Source of the DNA: Rhodocyclales bacterium RIFCSPLOWO2_02_FULL_63_24
GTDB taxonomy: Bacteria > Pseudomonadota > Gammaproteobacteria > Burkholderiales > Rhodocyclaceae
NCBI GenBank assembly: GCA_001828935.1
Contig: MHZX01000092.1
Span: forward strand, 69,389-133,388
DNA length: 64,000 nucleotides
Direction: 5' to 3'
Both the position numbers and the translations under genes were made by a program. This document shows positions 37,283-45,344 of the stretch, piece after piece. Position 1 is the stretch's first letter. Every line of letters begins with the position of its first letter. Below the pieces are notes generated by a model. It was not told where the DNA came from. It saw only the letters and a list, made by a program, of their open reading frames with translations, and searched no databases.

Positions 37283-37906
37283 ATGGCGAATTCACATAGC
37301 TCAGAGGGCGCGGGTCGCGAGTTGAGACGCATCGTGCGCATCAACGAAGAGATCAAGAGCGTCGTGTCGGCCGCGTTCAAGATCAATCTCATGGCCATGA
37401 ACGCGATTTTCCTGGCCAAGCGCGCAGGTCAGTCGGCGCTCGGCTTCGGGGTGTTGTCCAATGAGCTGCGCCGCTTCGCCACCGATCTGCAGCGGCAAAT
37501 GGACACTTTGCGCGAGGCAACCTACGGCAGCGTTTCAACCGTGACCGTGCTGGTCAAGCAGTCGCGCATCAGCCGCTTGCTGGAACGTGCCCGGATCGAG
37601 GCGCAAGGCCAGGCCAAGACCCTGATTCAGCAATTGGCGCGTTCCCGCGATGAATCCACCCTGGCCCGCAATGACGAGCAGATGGCCGCCTTGAATCGTC
37701 GTCTGACCCACATGATTGCCGACACCGCGCAACTCGTCGAACTGGGCAGTGTGCTGGCACGCTCGGCAAAGATCGAAGCCGCCTACGGCGGGGGATTCTC
37801 TGGGTCGCTGATGCAGGTTTCAAGCGATTTCGAGAAAATCATAGGTGAGATTCAGCGTTCCCTGGAGAGTCTGACCAAACACCAATCGGAGGACTTTCTT
37901 GCATGA
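37283..37906 (+). CDS. Soluble MCP-like signalling protein without membrane or ligand domain
   Basis: A 207-residue helical protein. Residues about 18-70 follow the chemoreceptor hairpin-tip pattern in degenerate form (NLMAMNAIFLAKRAGQSALG then FGVLSNELRRFATDLQRQM, compare NLLALNAAIEAARAGE and GFAVVADEVR). No membrane segment, HAMP or sensor domain is present. Its stop overlaps the ATG of the next gene, a diiron ODP-type protein, so the two are made together. It may link that sensor to CheA/CheW arrays; no che genes occur in the window. Confidence 0.7.
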   Translation: MANSHSSEGAGRELRRIVRINEEIKSVVSAAFKINLMAMNAIFLAKRAGQSALGFGVLSNELRRFATDLQRQMDTLREATYGSVSTVTVLVKQSRISRLLERARIEAQGQAKTLIQQLARSRDESTLARNDEQMAALNRRLTHMIADTAQLVELGSVLARSAKIEAAYGGGFSGSLMQVSSDFEKIIGEIQRSLESLTKHQSEDFLA

Positions 37907-38643
37907 AGATTGCGCGCGTCATTTATGAAGACGGCGACCACAAGTGGTTCGCCCTGGCTCGCGATACAAGCCGTCCGGATTTCCTGATCGATACCAACGA
38001 ATATCTGGTGACCAGCGATGGCGACGCGATGCTGCTTGATCCAGGCGGCAGCGAGATCTTTCCGGCAGTATTTTCCGCGGTGAGCACCGGCTTCGATCCA
38101 CGCCGCATTCACAAGATTTTCGCCTCGCATCAGGATCCGGACGTAATTTCGTCGCTGCCCATGTGGCTTGAATTCAATCCAGGGATCAAATGCTATTTGA
38201 GCTGGCTGTGGCAGGGATTCGTGCCGCACTTTGCCGGCAATGCGGATACCTTTGTCGCCATCCCGGACAACGGCATGGAAATTCTGGTCGGCTCCAGGCG
38301 ACTGCAGGCGATTCCGGCCCACTATCTGCATTCCTCCGGCAACTTCCATCTTTACGATCCGAAGGCCAAAGTTCTTTTCTCCGGCGATGTGGGCGCCGCT
38401 TTGTTGCCTGCCGCGGAGGATGGTCTGTTCGTCGAGGATTTCGATCGTCATATCAGGCATGCGGAAGGTTTTCACCGGCGCTGGATGGGGTCTGACAAGG
38501 CCAAGCGCGACTGGTGTGCCCGTGTTTCAGCGTTGGAAATCGACATGCTCTGCCCGCAGCATGGCGCAATCTATCGGGGCGCAGACGTGCGGCGTTTTAT
38601 CGACTGGTTTTCCCGGCTGGATGTAGGGGTATTGAAGTCCTGA
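37903..38643 (+). CDS. Metallo-beta-lactamase-fold diiron protein, ODP-type oxygen sensor
   Basis: A 246-residue protein with the flavodiiron-type beta-lactamase fold but no flavodoxin domain. Candidate metal ligands are HQDPD (H76, D78, D80; the usual HxExD has Glu at the middle place), H140 or H143, SGD (D162) and PQHG (H220). Stand-alone proteins of this type include the oxygen-binding diiron protein (ODP) of Treponema denticola that feeds chemotaxis. Coupling by a 4-bp overlap to an MCP-like gene supports a sensory rather than a reductase role here. A lone NO or O2 reductase is less likely without a flavin domain. Confidence 0.78.
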   Translation: MKIARVIYEDGDHKWFALARDTSRPDFLIDTNEYLVTSDGDAMLLDPGGSEIFPAVFSAVSTGFDPRRIHKIFASHQDPDVISSLPMWLEFNPGIKCYLSWLWQGFVPHFAGNADTFVAIPDNGMEILVGSRRLQAIPAHYLHSSGNFHLYDPKAKVLFSGDVGAALLPAAEDGLFVEDFDRHIRHAEGFHRRWMGSDKAKRDWCARVSALEIDMLCPQHGAIYRGADVRRFIDWFSRLDVGVLKS

Positions 38644-38691
38644 CGCCGGCCTGCAAAGCGGAACTCCAGGCGCGCAAAGCGACCCGTGTTC

Positions 38692-38733
38692 TTGACGGCG
38701 GTCAATGTCGCGGGACGAGGCGACGCCCAGAAT
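38692..38733 (+). promoter_or_regulatory. FNR/DNR box and promoter of the hemerythrin operon
   Basis: A perfect palindrome TTGACGGCGGTCAA (38692-38705) is followed after 22 bases by CAGAAT (38728-38733, four of six -10 positions). The implied start at 38740 puts the box at -41.5, 22 bases before the ATG. TTGAC/GTCAA half-sites are acceptable to both FNR and DNR/NnrR-type regulators. Confidence 0.75.
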
Positions 38734-38761
38734 CAACCGCTGTTCAAGGGAGTTTGCTGCC

Positions 38762-39199
38762 ATGTCTATTACCACCCCGTTATTCCAGCATCACAAGCAC
38801 TGCGATGAAGTATTTGCGCGCGCCGAAGACGCTTGCGCCAACGCTGACTGGGTAGAAGGCGAGCAGGCTTTCGCGCTCCTCTGCGACCAGCTCGAAACTC
38901 ACTTCAGCAGTGAAGAGGAGTTGTTGTTTCCGGCGTTCGAGACCGCTACCGGGATGACCTCCGGGCCGACGGAAGTCATGCGTGGCGAGCATCGCCAAAT
39001 GCGCGACCTGTTGGCGCAGATGCGCGGGGCTCTGGCTGCGCGCGACAGCGATGCTTTTGGCGGCGCCGCCGAGACCTTGCTCATCCTTATGCAGCAGCAC
39101 AACATGAAAGAGGAAAACATCCTGTACCCGATGTGCGACAACGCCTTGGGTGCGTCCGATGTCGGTGCCTCCCTGGCGGCGCGTCTGAAGGCATCATGA
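38762..39199 (+). CDS. Hemerythrin HHE-domain protein
   Basis: 145 residues from ATG 38762, with AGGGAG upstream. Diiron ligands are suggested by HHKHCDEVF, HFSSEEELLFP, GEHRQMRDLL and QQHNMKEENILYPM. It may bind O2 or NO or repair iron-sulfur centres as YtfE-like proteins do. It is first in an operon with a DUF2249 protein and a membrane protein, next to dnr and nnrS. This favours nitric oxide metabolism. Confidence 0.85.
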   Translation: MSITTPLFQHHKHCDEVFARAEDACANADWVEGEQAFALLCDQLETHFSSEEELLFPAFETATGMTSGPTEVMRGEHRQMRDLLAQMRGALAARDSDAFGGAAETLLILMQQHNMKEENILYPMCDNALGASDVGASLAARLKAS

Positions 39200-39420
39200 C
39201 CACCACGGTGATCGATGGCCGCGAGTTGCAGCCGCCCGAGCCGATGGAGCGCACCTTGGAGGCGCTGGATACGCTCGCCGAGGGCGATGATGTGTTGTTG
39301 TTGCTGTATTGCCAGCCGCATCCGCTGTTCAGTATCTTGAAAAAGAACGGCTATGCCTGGGGCGAAGAGGTTCGCGCCGACGGGACGCGCGAGATCCGGA
39401 TACACAAACTGCCCGGCTGA
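39196..39420 (+). CDS. DUF2249 domain protein
   Basis: 74 residues from ATG 39196, overlapping the hemerythrin stop (ATGA). It shows the DUF2249 pattern VIDGRELQPPEPMERTLEAL, then LLLYCQPHPLFSILKKNGY and a short strand. DUF2249 domains recur beside hemerythrins and NO-related genes; the biochemical role is unknown. Confidence 0.85.
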   Translation: MTTTVIDGRELQPPEPMERTLEALDTLAEGDDVLLLLYCQPHPLFSILKKNGYAWGEEVRADGTREIRIHKLPG

Positions 39421-39434
39421 CTGCCGCCGCTCGA

Positions 39435-40721
39435 ATGCACGCCAGCCTTTCGTTCGATCAGGCTCCGCCCATTTCGGTCCCTTATCGCTTTTTCCTCGTG
39501 GCGCCCTGGTTTGGCGCAACGGCCGGAATTCTGTTGGTATGGGCGGGGGCCGATGCCTTGGGTTCGCGGTGGACACCGGAAGCCTTGGCATTGACCCATC
39601 TGATCGCCCTGGGTTTCATGCTCCAGGCCATGTGCGGCGCGTTGTTTCAGTTCATCCCGGTTGCAGTGGGCGGCAACGTCTGGCGTCCCAGGCTGGTCGC
39701 CAATACTGTGCAGCCCCTGTTGCTCCTGGCCACGTTGCTGCTTGTCGCGGGCTTGCTGTTCGGCCGCCCGGTTCTGTTGTCCGCTGCTGTCCCGCTGTTT
39801 CTGCTGGCGATCGGCGGCTTTGTTACGGTGGTAGCACTGGCACTGTGGCAGACGCCTGCGACGGGCATGACCTTGTGGGCGATGCGTATGGCGATCGCGG
39901 GCTTGGCGATCACCGTGCTGCTGGGCTCGCTTCTGGCCGAAGCGCTGGCGCATGGCTTCGCGGTACCGATTGTCGATCTGACCAATGTGCATCTTGGCTG
40001 GGGTCTGGGCGGTTGGGCCTTGATGCTGCTGGCCGGCGTGTCCTACCACGTCGTGCCGATGTTTCAACTGACGCGGCCCTATCCGTCCTGGTTCACCCGA
40101 AGCTTCGGTCTGCTGCTGCTGGGTTTTCTGCTTGCCTGGTCGTCGCGGCTGTTGCTCGACGACGCGCTCTGGTCGCCGCTGATTGCGTATCCCCTGCTGT
40201 TGATCTTGTCTGCTTACGCCGGCACCACCCTGTGGCTGCAATACACGCGGCGCAGGAAGATCCATGATGCGACGTCCCTGTATTTTCGTGTTGCGATGTT
40301 GTCGATGCTGGCCTTTGCCGTCTCCGGCACCGTGTACTTTCTGCGTCCCGAGTTGGGGGCCGATCCGCGGTTCGTGGTTTGGCTGGGTGTGCTGGCCTTG
40401 GTCGGGGTATTCGTGTCAGCCATCACGGGGATGATGTACAAGATCGTGCCCTTTCTCAACTGGCTTCATCTGCAGCGGCTGGGTGCCCCCATTTCGGCAG
40501 TGCCGAACATGAAAAAGATGATTCCGGCCGACGCCATGACCGGCCAGTTGCGTCTCCATGTGCTCGCCGTGCTTATGCTGTTGACGGCTGTGTGGCAACC
40601 CGGCTTGATCCGCCCAGCTGGCCTGGCCTTGGCCGCGTCATTCGTCTGGCTGGGTTGCAATCTGGCGGGAGCCGTCAGGCGCTACCAGGGTTTCAGAGAT
40701 CAAATTCGCGCAGCCGCCTGA
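39435..40721 (+). CDS. Polytopic membrane protein of the NO-response operon
   Basis: 428 residues from ATG 39435, with about 11-12 hydrophobic segments. Segments such as LTHLIALGFMLQAMCGALFQ and GVSYHVVPMFQLTRP hold conserved His residues at helix ends, somewhat like NnrS or haem-copper-oxidase-like membrane proteins. The gene follows hemerythrin and DUF2249 genes and converges on dnr with a 29-bp overlap. The function is unknown; haem or copper binding is a guess from the His pattern. Confidence 0.65.
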   Translation: MHASLSFDQAPPISVPYRFFLVAPWFGATAGILLVWAGADALGSRWTPEALALTHLIALGFMLQAMCGALFQFIPVAVGGNVWRPRLVANTVQPLLLLATLLLVAGLLFGRPVLLSAAVPLFLLAIGGFVTVVALALWQTPATGMTLWAMRMAIAGLAITVLLGSLLAEALAHGFAVPIVDLTNVHLGWGLGGWALMLLAGVSYHVVPMFQLTRPYPSWFTRSFGLLLLGFLLAWSSRLLLDDALWSPLIAYPLLLILSAYAGTTLWLQYTRRRKIHDATSLYFRVAMLSMLAFAVSGTVYFLRPELGADPRFVVWLGVLALVGVFVSAITGMMYKIVPFLNWLHLQRLGAPISAVPNMKKMIPADAMTGQLRLHVLAVLMLLTAVWQPGLIRPAGLALAASFVWLGCNLAGAVRRYQGFRDQIRAAA

Positions 40722-41385
40722 CGTCATTGATGGTAATTTGCTTGCCGCTGACGCCGATCAGTCCGTTGGCCGAAAGGTCGTGAAAAATCCGCGAGAGAGT
40801 TTCCGGCGTCAGATTCAGGCGAGACGCAATCACCTGCTTCGAGGTCGGCAGCGAAATATCGAACGAAACCTCCTTGGAATCGTCCTGCGGACATTGCTGC
40901 AGCAAGTAACCGACCACACGCTGTGCCGACGAGCGCAAGGAGTAAGTTTCAACATCATGTACCAGGGAATGCAGTCGCAGCGACAGTCCAGCGAGCATGC
41001 GTCGCGCAAACAACGGATCGCGCGCCAGCAAATCGAATACCGTGGCACTGCCGATATGCAGCAGCAGGCTGTCTACCAGACCCTCGGCAAATACCGGGTA
41101 GGGGCGGTCCATGAACATGACCGCTTCGCCAAAGCTCTGTCGCGGCCCCAGAATCTGGACCACTTTTTCGTTGCCTTGGGAGGAGGGGAAAGCCAGTTTG
41201 ATCTGGCCGAAGACGACGACGAAAAAGCCTTTCGCCGGATCGCCTTTTTGAAACAGCATCTCGCCTTTGGCGAGTCGGCGCTCGCGACACGCCGTTTCCA
41301 GCGCGGCGATCTGGTCTGGCGCGAGTTCCTGGAACAGCGGAAGGCGGGAAAGAATCTGGGGAATGTCGAGCCGGGTTTCGTGCAT
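40693..41385 (-). CDS. dnr: Crp/Fnr-family regulator, DNR type
   Basis: A 230-residue protein with a cNMP-fold sensor domain, dimer helix and a C-terminal HTH (SKQVIASRLNLTPETLSRIF) whose recognition helix has E-x-x-SR, as in FNR-type boxes. The N-terminus lacks the Fe-S cysteines of FNR, which places it with DNR/NnrR regulators that respond to NO through haem. It is divergent from nnrS and convergent with the hemerythrin operon. Both are likely targets. Confidence 0.82.
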   Translation of the reverse strand: MHETRLDIPQILSRLPLFQELAPDQIAALETACRERRLAKGEMLFQKGDPAKGFFVVVFGQIKLAFPSSQGNEKVVQILGPRQSFGEAVMFMDRPYPVFAEGLVDSLLLHIGSATVFDLLARDPLFARRMLAGLSLRLHSLVHDVETYSLRSSAQRVVGYLLQQCPQDDSKEVSFDISLPTSKQVIASRLNLTPETLSRIFHDLSANGLIGVSGKQITINDVRRLREFDL

Positions 41386-41444
41386 GGCAATACTCTTGGT
41401 TGGTCAACTGAACCTTACCATGCCTCGCCTCGGTGGCGGCGGTC

Positions 41445-42662
41445 ATGATGCGCTTGCCGGTATTTTTTGGTGCACCGCATCGCGTCATGTTCTTTGCTGG
41501 CACGGTTCAAGCCATGGCGGTCATGGCTTTCTGGTCTATGGAAGTGGGGGGCCGCTATGCCGGACTCTGGCCCGCATCGGCTTGGCCCTTGCTGACCTCG
41601 TTCCCGCCAACTTTGCTGCACGCCTTGCTGATTTCCAGTGGTGTGTTCCCTTTCTACATTTTCGGATTCATCTTTACCGCCGGTCCACGCTGGCAGGGTT
41701 TGGGCGAGCTGTCGCGGCGCGATTTTCTGCCCGCTTTCGGCTTGCTGGCCGGTGGCTGGCTGCTGGTGTGGGCCGCGTTGCTGTTGCCGCAACTGCTGGT
41801 CTGGGGGCTTGCGCTGGTGCTGGCGGGCTGGATTGCTGCGGCCTTGACACTGACGCGGATCGCGCGACAGCGGGCAACCGAGCGTGAGCATATCGTCTTC
41901 GTCTGCGTTGCCGCCTGGCTAGGCGCGGCAGGGCTCGGGGCGTTCCTGGCGTTTGCTGCCGGAGGCGAACTGCGATGGGCGCGCGCGGCCATTTCATTCT
42001 CGGTCTGGGGATTCCTGCTGCCGGTTTTTCTTACCGTGGCGCATCGCATGCTGCCTTTTTTCACCGCCTCGGCGCTGCGCGGTTATGAACTGCATCGCCC
42101 GCTATGGGCATTGCGAGTCCTCATTGGTGCCAGCTTGGCCCACGGTGCGCTGGCGGCGTTCGGAAAAACATCATGGCTATGGCTGGCGGATCTACCCGCG
42201 ATGTTCGCGGCTGCCCGTTTGACCTACCTGTGGTGGAGTCGCGCTGCCATCGAGAACCGGATGCTGGCTGTTTTGCATCTCGCGTTTGCCTGGCTGGGTC
42301 CGGCCTTCGCCCTGTTTGCCTTGCAGAGCCTCCTGGCCGAGGCGGCGCCGGGCTTTCTCGGTCAGGCGCCCTTGCATGCCTTGACACTTGGCTTTTTTGC
42401 CTCGATGCTGTTCGGCATGGTTTCGCGCGTAACGCTGGGGCATTCTGGCCGGCCGGTGGCGGCCGACGACGTCATGTGGCGGGCGTTCTGCATGATGCAG
42501 GCGGCGGCGGTCGTGCGGGTGATCAGCGAGTTGCCCATGCTGCCGGGCAGCTACCAATTGATGTGGTTGTCGACCTTGCTTTGGCTCGGCGCTTTCGCTC
42601 TGTGGGCCTGGCGCTATGCGCCGGCCTTCTGGCGTCCGCGCGCGGACGGCAAGCCGGACTGA
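41445..42662 (+). CDS. nnrS: NnrS family haem-copper membrane protein
   Basis: About 405 residues and 12 membrane helices; ATG 41445, ATG 41448 or the upstream GTG 41433 could be the start. It begins FFGAPHRVMFFAGTVQAMAV and has the NnrS patterns GFIFTAGPRWQG, VAHRMLPFFTASAL and HALTLGFFASMLFGMVSRV. NnrS proteins ease NO stress and accompany denitrification. The 59-base gap to dnr holds no clear 14-bp FNR box. Confidence 0.9.
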   Translation: MMRLPVFFGAPHRVMFFAGTVQAMAVMAFWSMEVGGRYAGLWPASAWPLLTSFPPTLLHALLISSGVFPFYIFGFIFTAGPRWQGLGELSRRDFLPAFGLLAGGWLLVWAALLLPQLLVWGLALVLAGWIAAALTLTRIARQRATEREHIVFVCVAAWLGAAGLGAFLAFAAGGELRWARAAISFSVWGFLLPVFLTVAHRMLPFFTASALRGYELHRPLWALRVLIGASLAHGALAAFGKTSWLWLADLPAMFAAARLTYLWWSRAAIENRMLAVLHLAFAWLGPAFALFALQSLLAEAAPGFLGQAPLHALTLGFFASMLFGMVSRVTLGHSGRPVAADDVMWRAFCMMQAAAVVRVISELPMLPGSYQLMWLSTLLWLGAFALWAWRYAPAFWRPRADGKPD

Positions 42663-42667
42663 AGGCA

Positions 42668-43057
42668 ATGTATATCCTGGTTAAATACGTGCATGTCACC
42701 AGCGCGGTGCTGAGCTTGGCGGGGTTCTTTTTGCGCGGGATTCTGGTGCTTCGCGCGTCGCCAGTGACCAACGCGCGCTGGATCAAGGTCTTGCCTCATG
42801 TCAACGACACGGTGCTACTGCTGGCGGCGCTCACTCTGGCGGTGATGTCGGAACAGTATCCGTTTGTCGCCGGCTGGGTTACCGCGAAAGTGCTGGGTGT
42901 GATCGCCTACATCATTCTCGGTTCGCTCGCGCTGCGGGCAGGCAGCACGCCAAGGACGCGTATTGTCTGCTGGCTGGCGGCGATGACGGTATTCGGCTGG
43001 ATCGTGTCGGTGGCCCTGACTCGCCAGCCGCTGGGCTTCCTGGCGGCGCTGGGCTAG
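42668..43057 (+). CDS. SirB family membrane protein
   Basis: 129 residues with four predicted membrane helices: YILVKYVHVTSAVLSLAGFF, VLPHVNDTVLLLAALTLAV and two more. The N-terminal KYVHV...FFLRG and HVNDT motifs match the SirB family, often near NnrS genes. The physiological role is not established. It lies 5 bases behind nnrS and its stop overlaps the end of fnr by 4 bp. Confidence 0.82.
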   Translation: MYILVKYVHVTSAVLSLAGFFLRGILVLRASPVTNARWIKVLPHVNDTVLLLAALTLAVMSEQYPFVAGWVTAKVLGVIAYIILGSLALRAGSTPRTRIVCWLAAMTVFGWIVSVALTRQPLGFLAALG

Positions 43058-43812
43058 GAGATACGCCCGTCGGGCGGCGCGAGCAAGGCCTTGAGCCTGG
43101 CGATATCGAGAATCCGGATGTGCTTCTGCTGCACCGAGATCAGGCCTTCGTCCTGGAAACGCGAGAAGGCGCGGCTCACGGTTTCGAGTTTGAGGCCGAG
43201 ATAGGAGCCGATTTCCTCGCGCGTCATGCGCAAGTGAAATTCGGCCGGCGAATAGCCGCGGGCGGTGAAGCGCTGCGACAGGTTCAGCAGGAAGGCCGCC
43301 AAGCGCTCTTCGGCGCGCATAGTGCCGAGCAACATCATGACGCCGTGGTCGCGCACGATCTCGCGGCTCATGACCTTGTGCAAGTGATGCTGCAGTGTGG
43401 GAATCTCGCTGGAGAGGGCTTCGAGTTCGGTGAATGGGATCAGGCACACCTCGCTATCTTCCAGCGCCACCGCGTTGCAGGCGTGCACCTCGGTGCTGAT
43501 GCCGTCCATGCCGAGAATTTCCCCGGCCATCTGGAACCCGGTGACCTGATCGCGTCCGTCTTCGGTCAGCACATCGGTTTTGAAAAAGCCGGTCTTGACG
43601 GCAAAGATGGATTCGAACGGATCGCCAGCGCGATACAGGTGCTGGCCGCGCTTGAGTTTGCGCCCGCCGCCGATCAGGCAATCGAGGCGGATCATGTCGC
43701 TTTCCGACAGGCCGAAGGGCAGGCACAACTCGCGCAAATTGCACTGCGAACAGGCGACTTTGAGCCCGGGAGTAATCAACGGGACAACATTCTGCTTCAC
43801 GTTTGAGTGCAC
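43054..43812 (-). CDS. fnr: Oxygen-sensing transcriptional regulator FNR
   Basis: 252 residues, GTG start at 43812. The [4Fe-4S] ligands are C21, C24 and C30 (CSQCNLRELC) with C112 (HACNAV). The sensor domain and dimer helix are normal, and the HTH TREEIGSYLGLKLETVSRAF carries the E-x-x-SR contact residues for TTGAT half-sites. It should control the FNR boxes at ccoN, hemN, uspA and others in this window. Confidence 0.96.
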   Translation of the reverse strand: MHSNVKQNVVPLITPGLKVACSQCNLRELCLPFGLSESDMIRLDCLIGGGRKLKRGQHLYRAGDPFESIFAVKTGFFKTDVLTEDGRDQVTGFQMAGEILGMDGISTEVHACNAVALEDSEVCLIPFTELEALSSEIPTLQHHLHKVMSREIVRDHGVMMLLGTMRAEERLAAFLLNLSQRFTARGYSPAEFHLRMTREEIGSYLGLKLETVSRAFSRFQDEGLISVQQKHIRILDIARLKALLAPPDGRIS

Positions 43813-43844
43813 GCTGTTTGCGTTACCCTGTTCGGGGTACCCCT

Positions 43845-43858
43845 TTGATCTGTGTCAA
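43845..43858 (+). promoter_or_regulatory. FNR box upstream of hemN
   Basis: TTGATCTGTGTCAA, with one deviation from the palindrome, in the 126-base gap between fnr and hemN. Candidate -10 elements are CATTCT (43881) at canonical distance or TATATT (43899). Anaerobic induction of hemN is the likely effect; autoregulation of fnr has less support since no -10 is seen on that side. Confidence 0.75.
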
Positions 43859-43938
43859 TGCAACTTTCTGGCGCTTGTTGCATTCTATACACTTGAACTA
43901 TATTGCCGCACTCGCTGCCGACCTTGTACTCTTAGCCA

Positions 43939-45327
43939 ATGGATTATCAGGAACTGATCTTCGACCCTCAGGTCATTCGACGATTCGACGTAAACGGACC
44001 AAGATATACATCCTATCCGACTGCTGATCGCTTCGTCGAGGCTTTCGGGGCTGACGACTACGTGCGCTGGTTGGGACAGAGGACGGTGGGTGGGATAGGA
44101 CGACCTTTATCATTATACGTCCACATCCCTTTCTGCAACACCATCTGCTACTACTGCGCCTGCAACAAGATCATCACCAAGGATCACGGGCGTTCCGCCA
44201 AGTACATCAAGTACCTGGGCAAGGAAATCGCCATGCAGGAAGCCGCGCTGCAGGGCAGTCGCGACGTGGTCCAGTTGCATTTCGGCGGCGGTACGCCGAC
44301 CTTCCTGGCGCACGACGAAATGCGCCGGCTGTTGGACATCATCCGCAAGCATTTCCGCTTGCTGGACGGGGGCGAATACTCGATCGAAGTCGATCCGCGC
44401 AAGGTCGATCGCGAGACCGTCAAGCTGCTTGGCGACCTGGGTTTCAACCGCATGAGCGTCGGCGTGCAGGATTTCGCGCAGGACGTGCAGGTGGCGGTGA
44501 ACCGCGTGCAAAGTCTCGACGAAACCCGGCTGGTGATCGACTCCGCGCGCGAATTCGGCTTCAAGTCGGTTTCGGTCGACCTCATCTACGGGTTGCCGAA
44601 ACAGAACGTGATCAGCTTCAACCATACCCTGGACGAAGTCATCAAGCTCGGTCCCGATCGCCTGTCGATCTACAACTATGCCCACCTGCCCAGCCTTGCC
44701 AAGCCGCAGCGGCGCATCAAGGAATCCGATTTGCCGTCGCCGGACGAGCGCCTGCAGATATTGCAACTGGCGATCCGCCGCCTGACCGACGCAGGCTATG
44801 TCTTCATCGGCATGGACCACTTCGCCAAGCCGGACGACGAGCTTGCTGTGGCGCAGCGCCAAGGCCGGCTGCATCGCAATTTCCAGGGTTATTCGACGCA
44901 TGCCGAAGCCGATCTGATGGCCTTCGGCGTGTCCGCCATCGGCAAGGTCGGCCCCAGCTATTGCCAGAATGTGCGCACCCTCGACGAGTACTACGACAGC
45001 CTCGACCAGGGCGTGCTGCCGATCTTCCGCGGCATCGAGTTGAACGCTGACGACCTCCTGCGGCGCAGCATCATCCAGGCCCTGATGTGCCATTTCGAGC
45101 TTTCCATCGAATCGATCGAGATCGCCCACCTGATCGACTTCAAGTCGTACTTCGCGGCCGAACTGGCCGATCTGCGGGAGATGGAAAAGGGCGGCCTGCT
45201 CACCATCGACGAGCAGTGGATCAGCGTCCAGCCGCGCGGCCGCCTGCTGGTACGCGGCATCGCCATGGCCTTTGACCGCTATCTGCGTACCGACCGCGAA
45301 CGCGTCCGCTATTCCAAAGTCATTTAA
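43939..45327 (+). CDS. hemN: Oxygen-independent coproporphyrinogen III oxidase
   Basis: A 462-residue radical SAM enzyme that converts coproporphyrinogen III to protoporphyrinogen IX without oxygen. The cluster motif CNTICYYCAC is near residue 67, preceded by YVHIPF, and FGGGTPTF is the SAM-binding glycine stretch. The N-terminal RYTSYPTAD motif distinguishes true HemN from HemW. An FNR box is upstream. Confidence 0.96.
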   Translation: MDYQELIFDPQVIRRFDVNGPRYTSYPTADRFVEAFGADDYVRWLGQRTVGGIGRPLSLYVHIPFCNTICYYCACNKIITKDHGRSAKYIKYLGKEIAMQEAALQGSRDVVQLHFGGGTPTFLAHDEMRRLLDIIRKHFRLLDGGEYSIEVDPRKVDRETVKLLGDLGFNRMSVGVQDFAQDVQVAVNRVQSLDETRLVIDSAREFGFKSVSVDLIYGLPKQNVISFNHTLDEVIKLGPDRLSIYNYAHLPSLAKPQRRIKESDLPSPDERLQILQLAIRRLTDAGYVFIGMDHFAKPDDELAVAQRQGRLHRNFQGYSTHAEADLMAFGVSAIGKVGPSYCQNVRTLDEYYDSLDQGVLPIFRGIELNADDLLRRSIIQALMCHFELSIESIEIAHLIDFKSYFAAELADLREMEKGGLLTIDEQWISVQPRGRLLVRGIAMAFDRYLRTDRERVRYSKVI

Positions 45328-45344
45328 TCGCCGCGGGTGGCCGG

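Noticed and set aside
41392..41411. TTGGTTGGTCAA as a DNR site between dnr and nnrS
   Set aside because: The half-sites are only 2 bases apart, giving 12 bp rather than the 14-bp FNR/DNR spacing.
43834..43843. GGGGTACCCC palindrome before the hemN FNR box
   Set aside because: A 10-base self-complement with no loop is too short for a terminator and matches no regulator I know.
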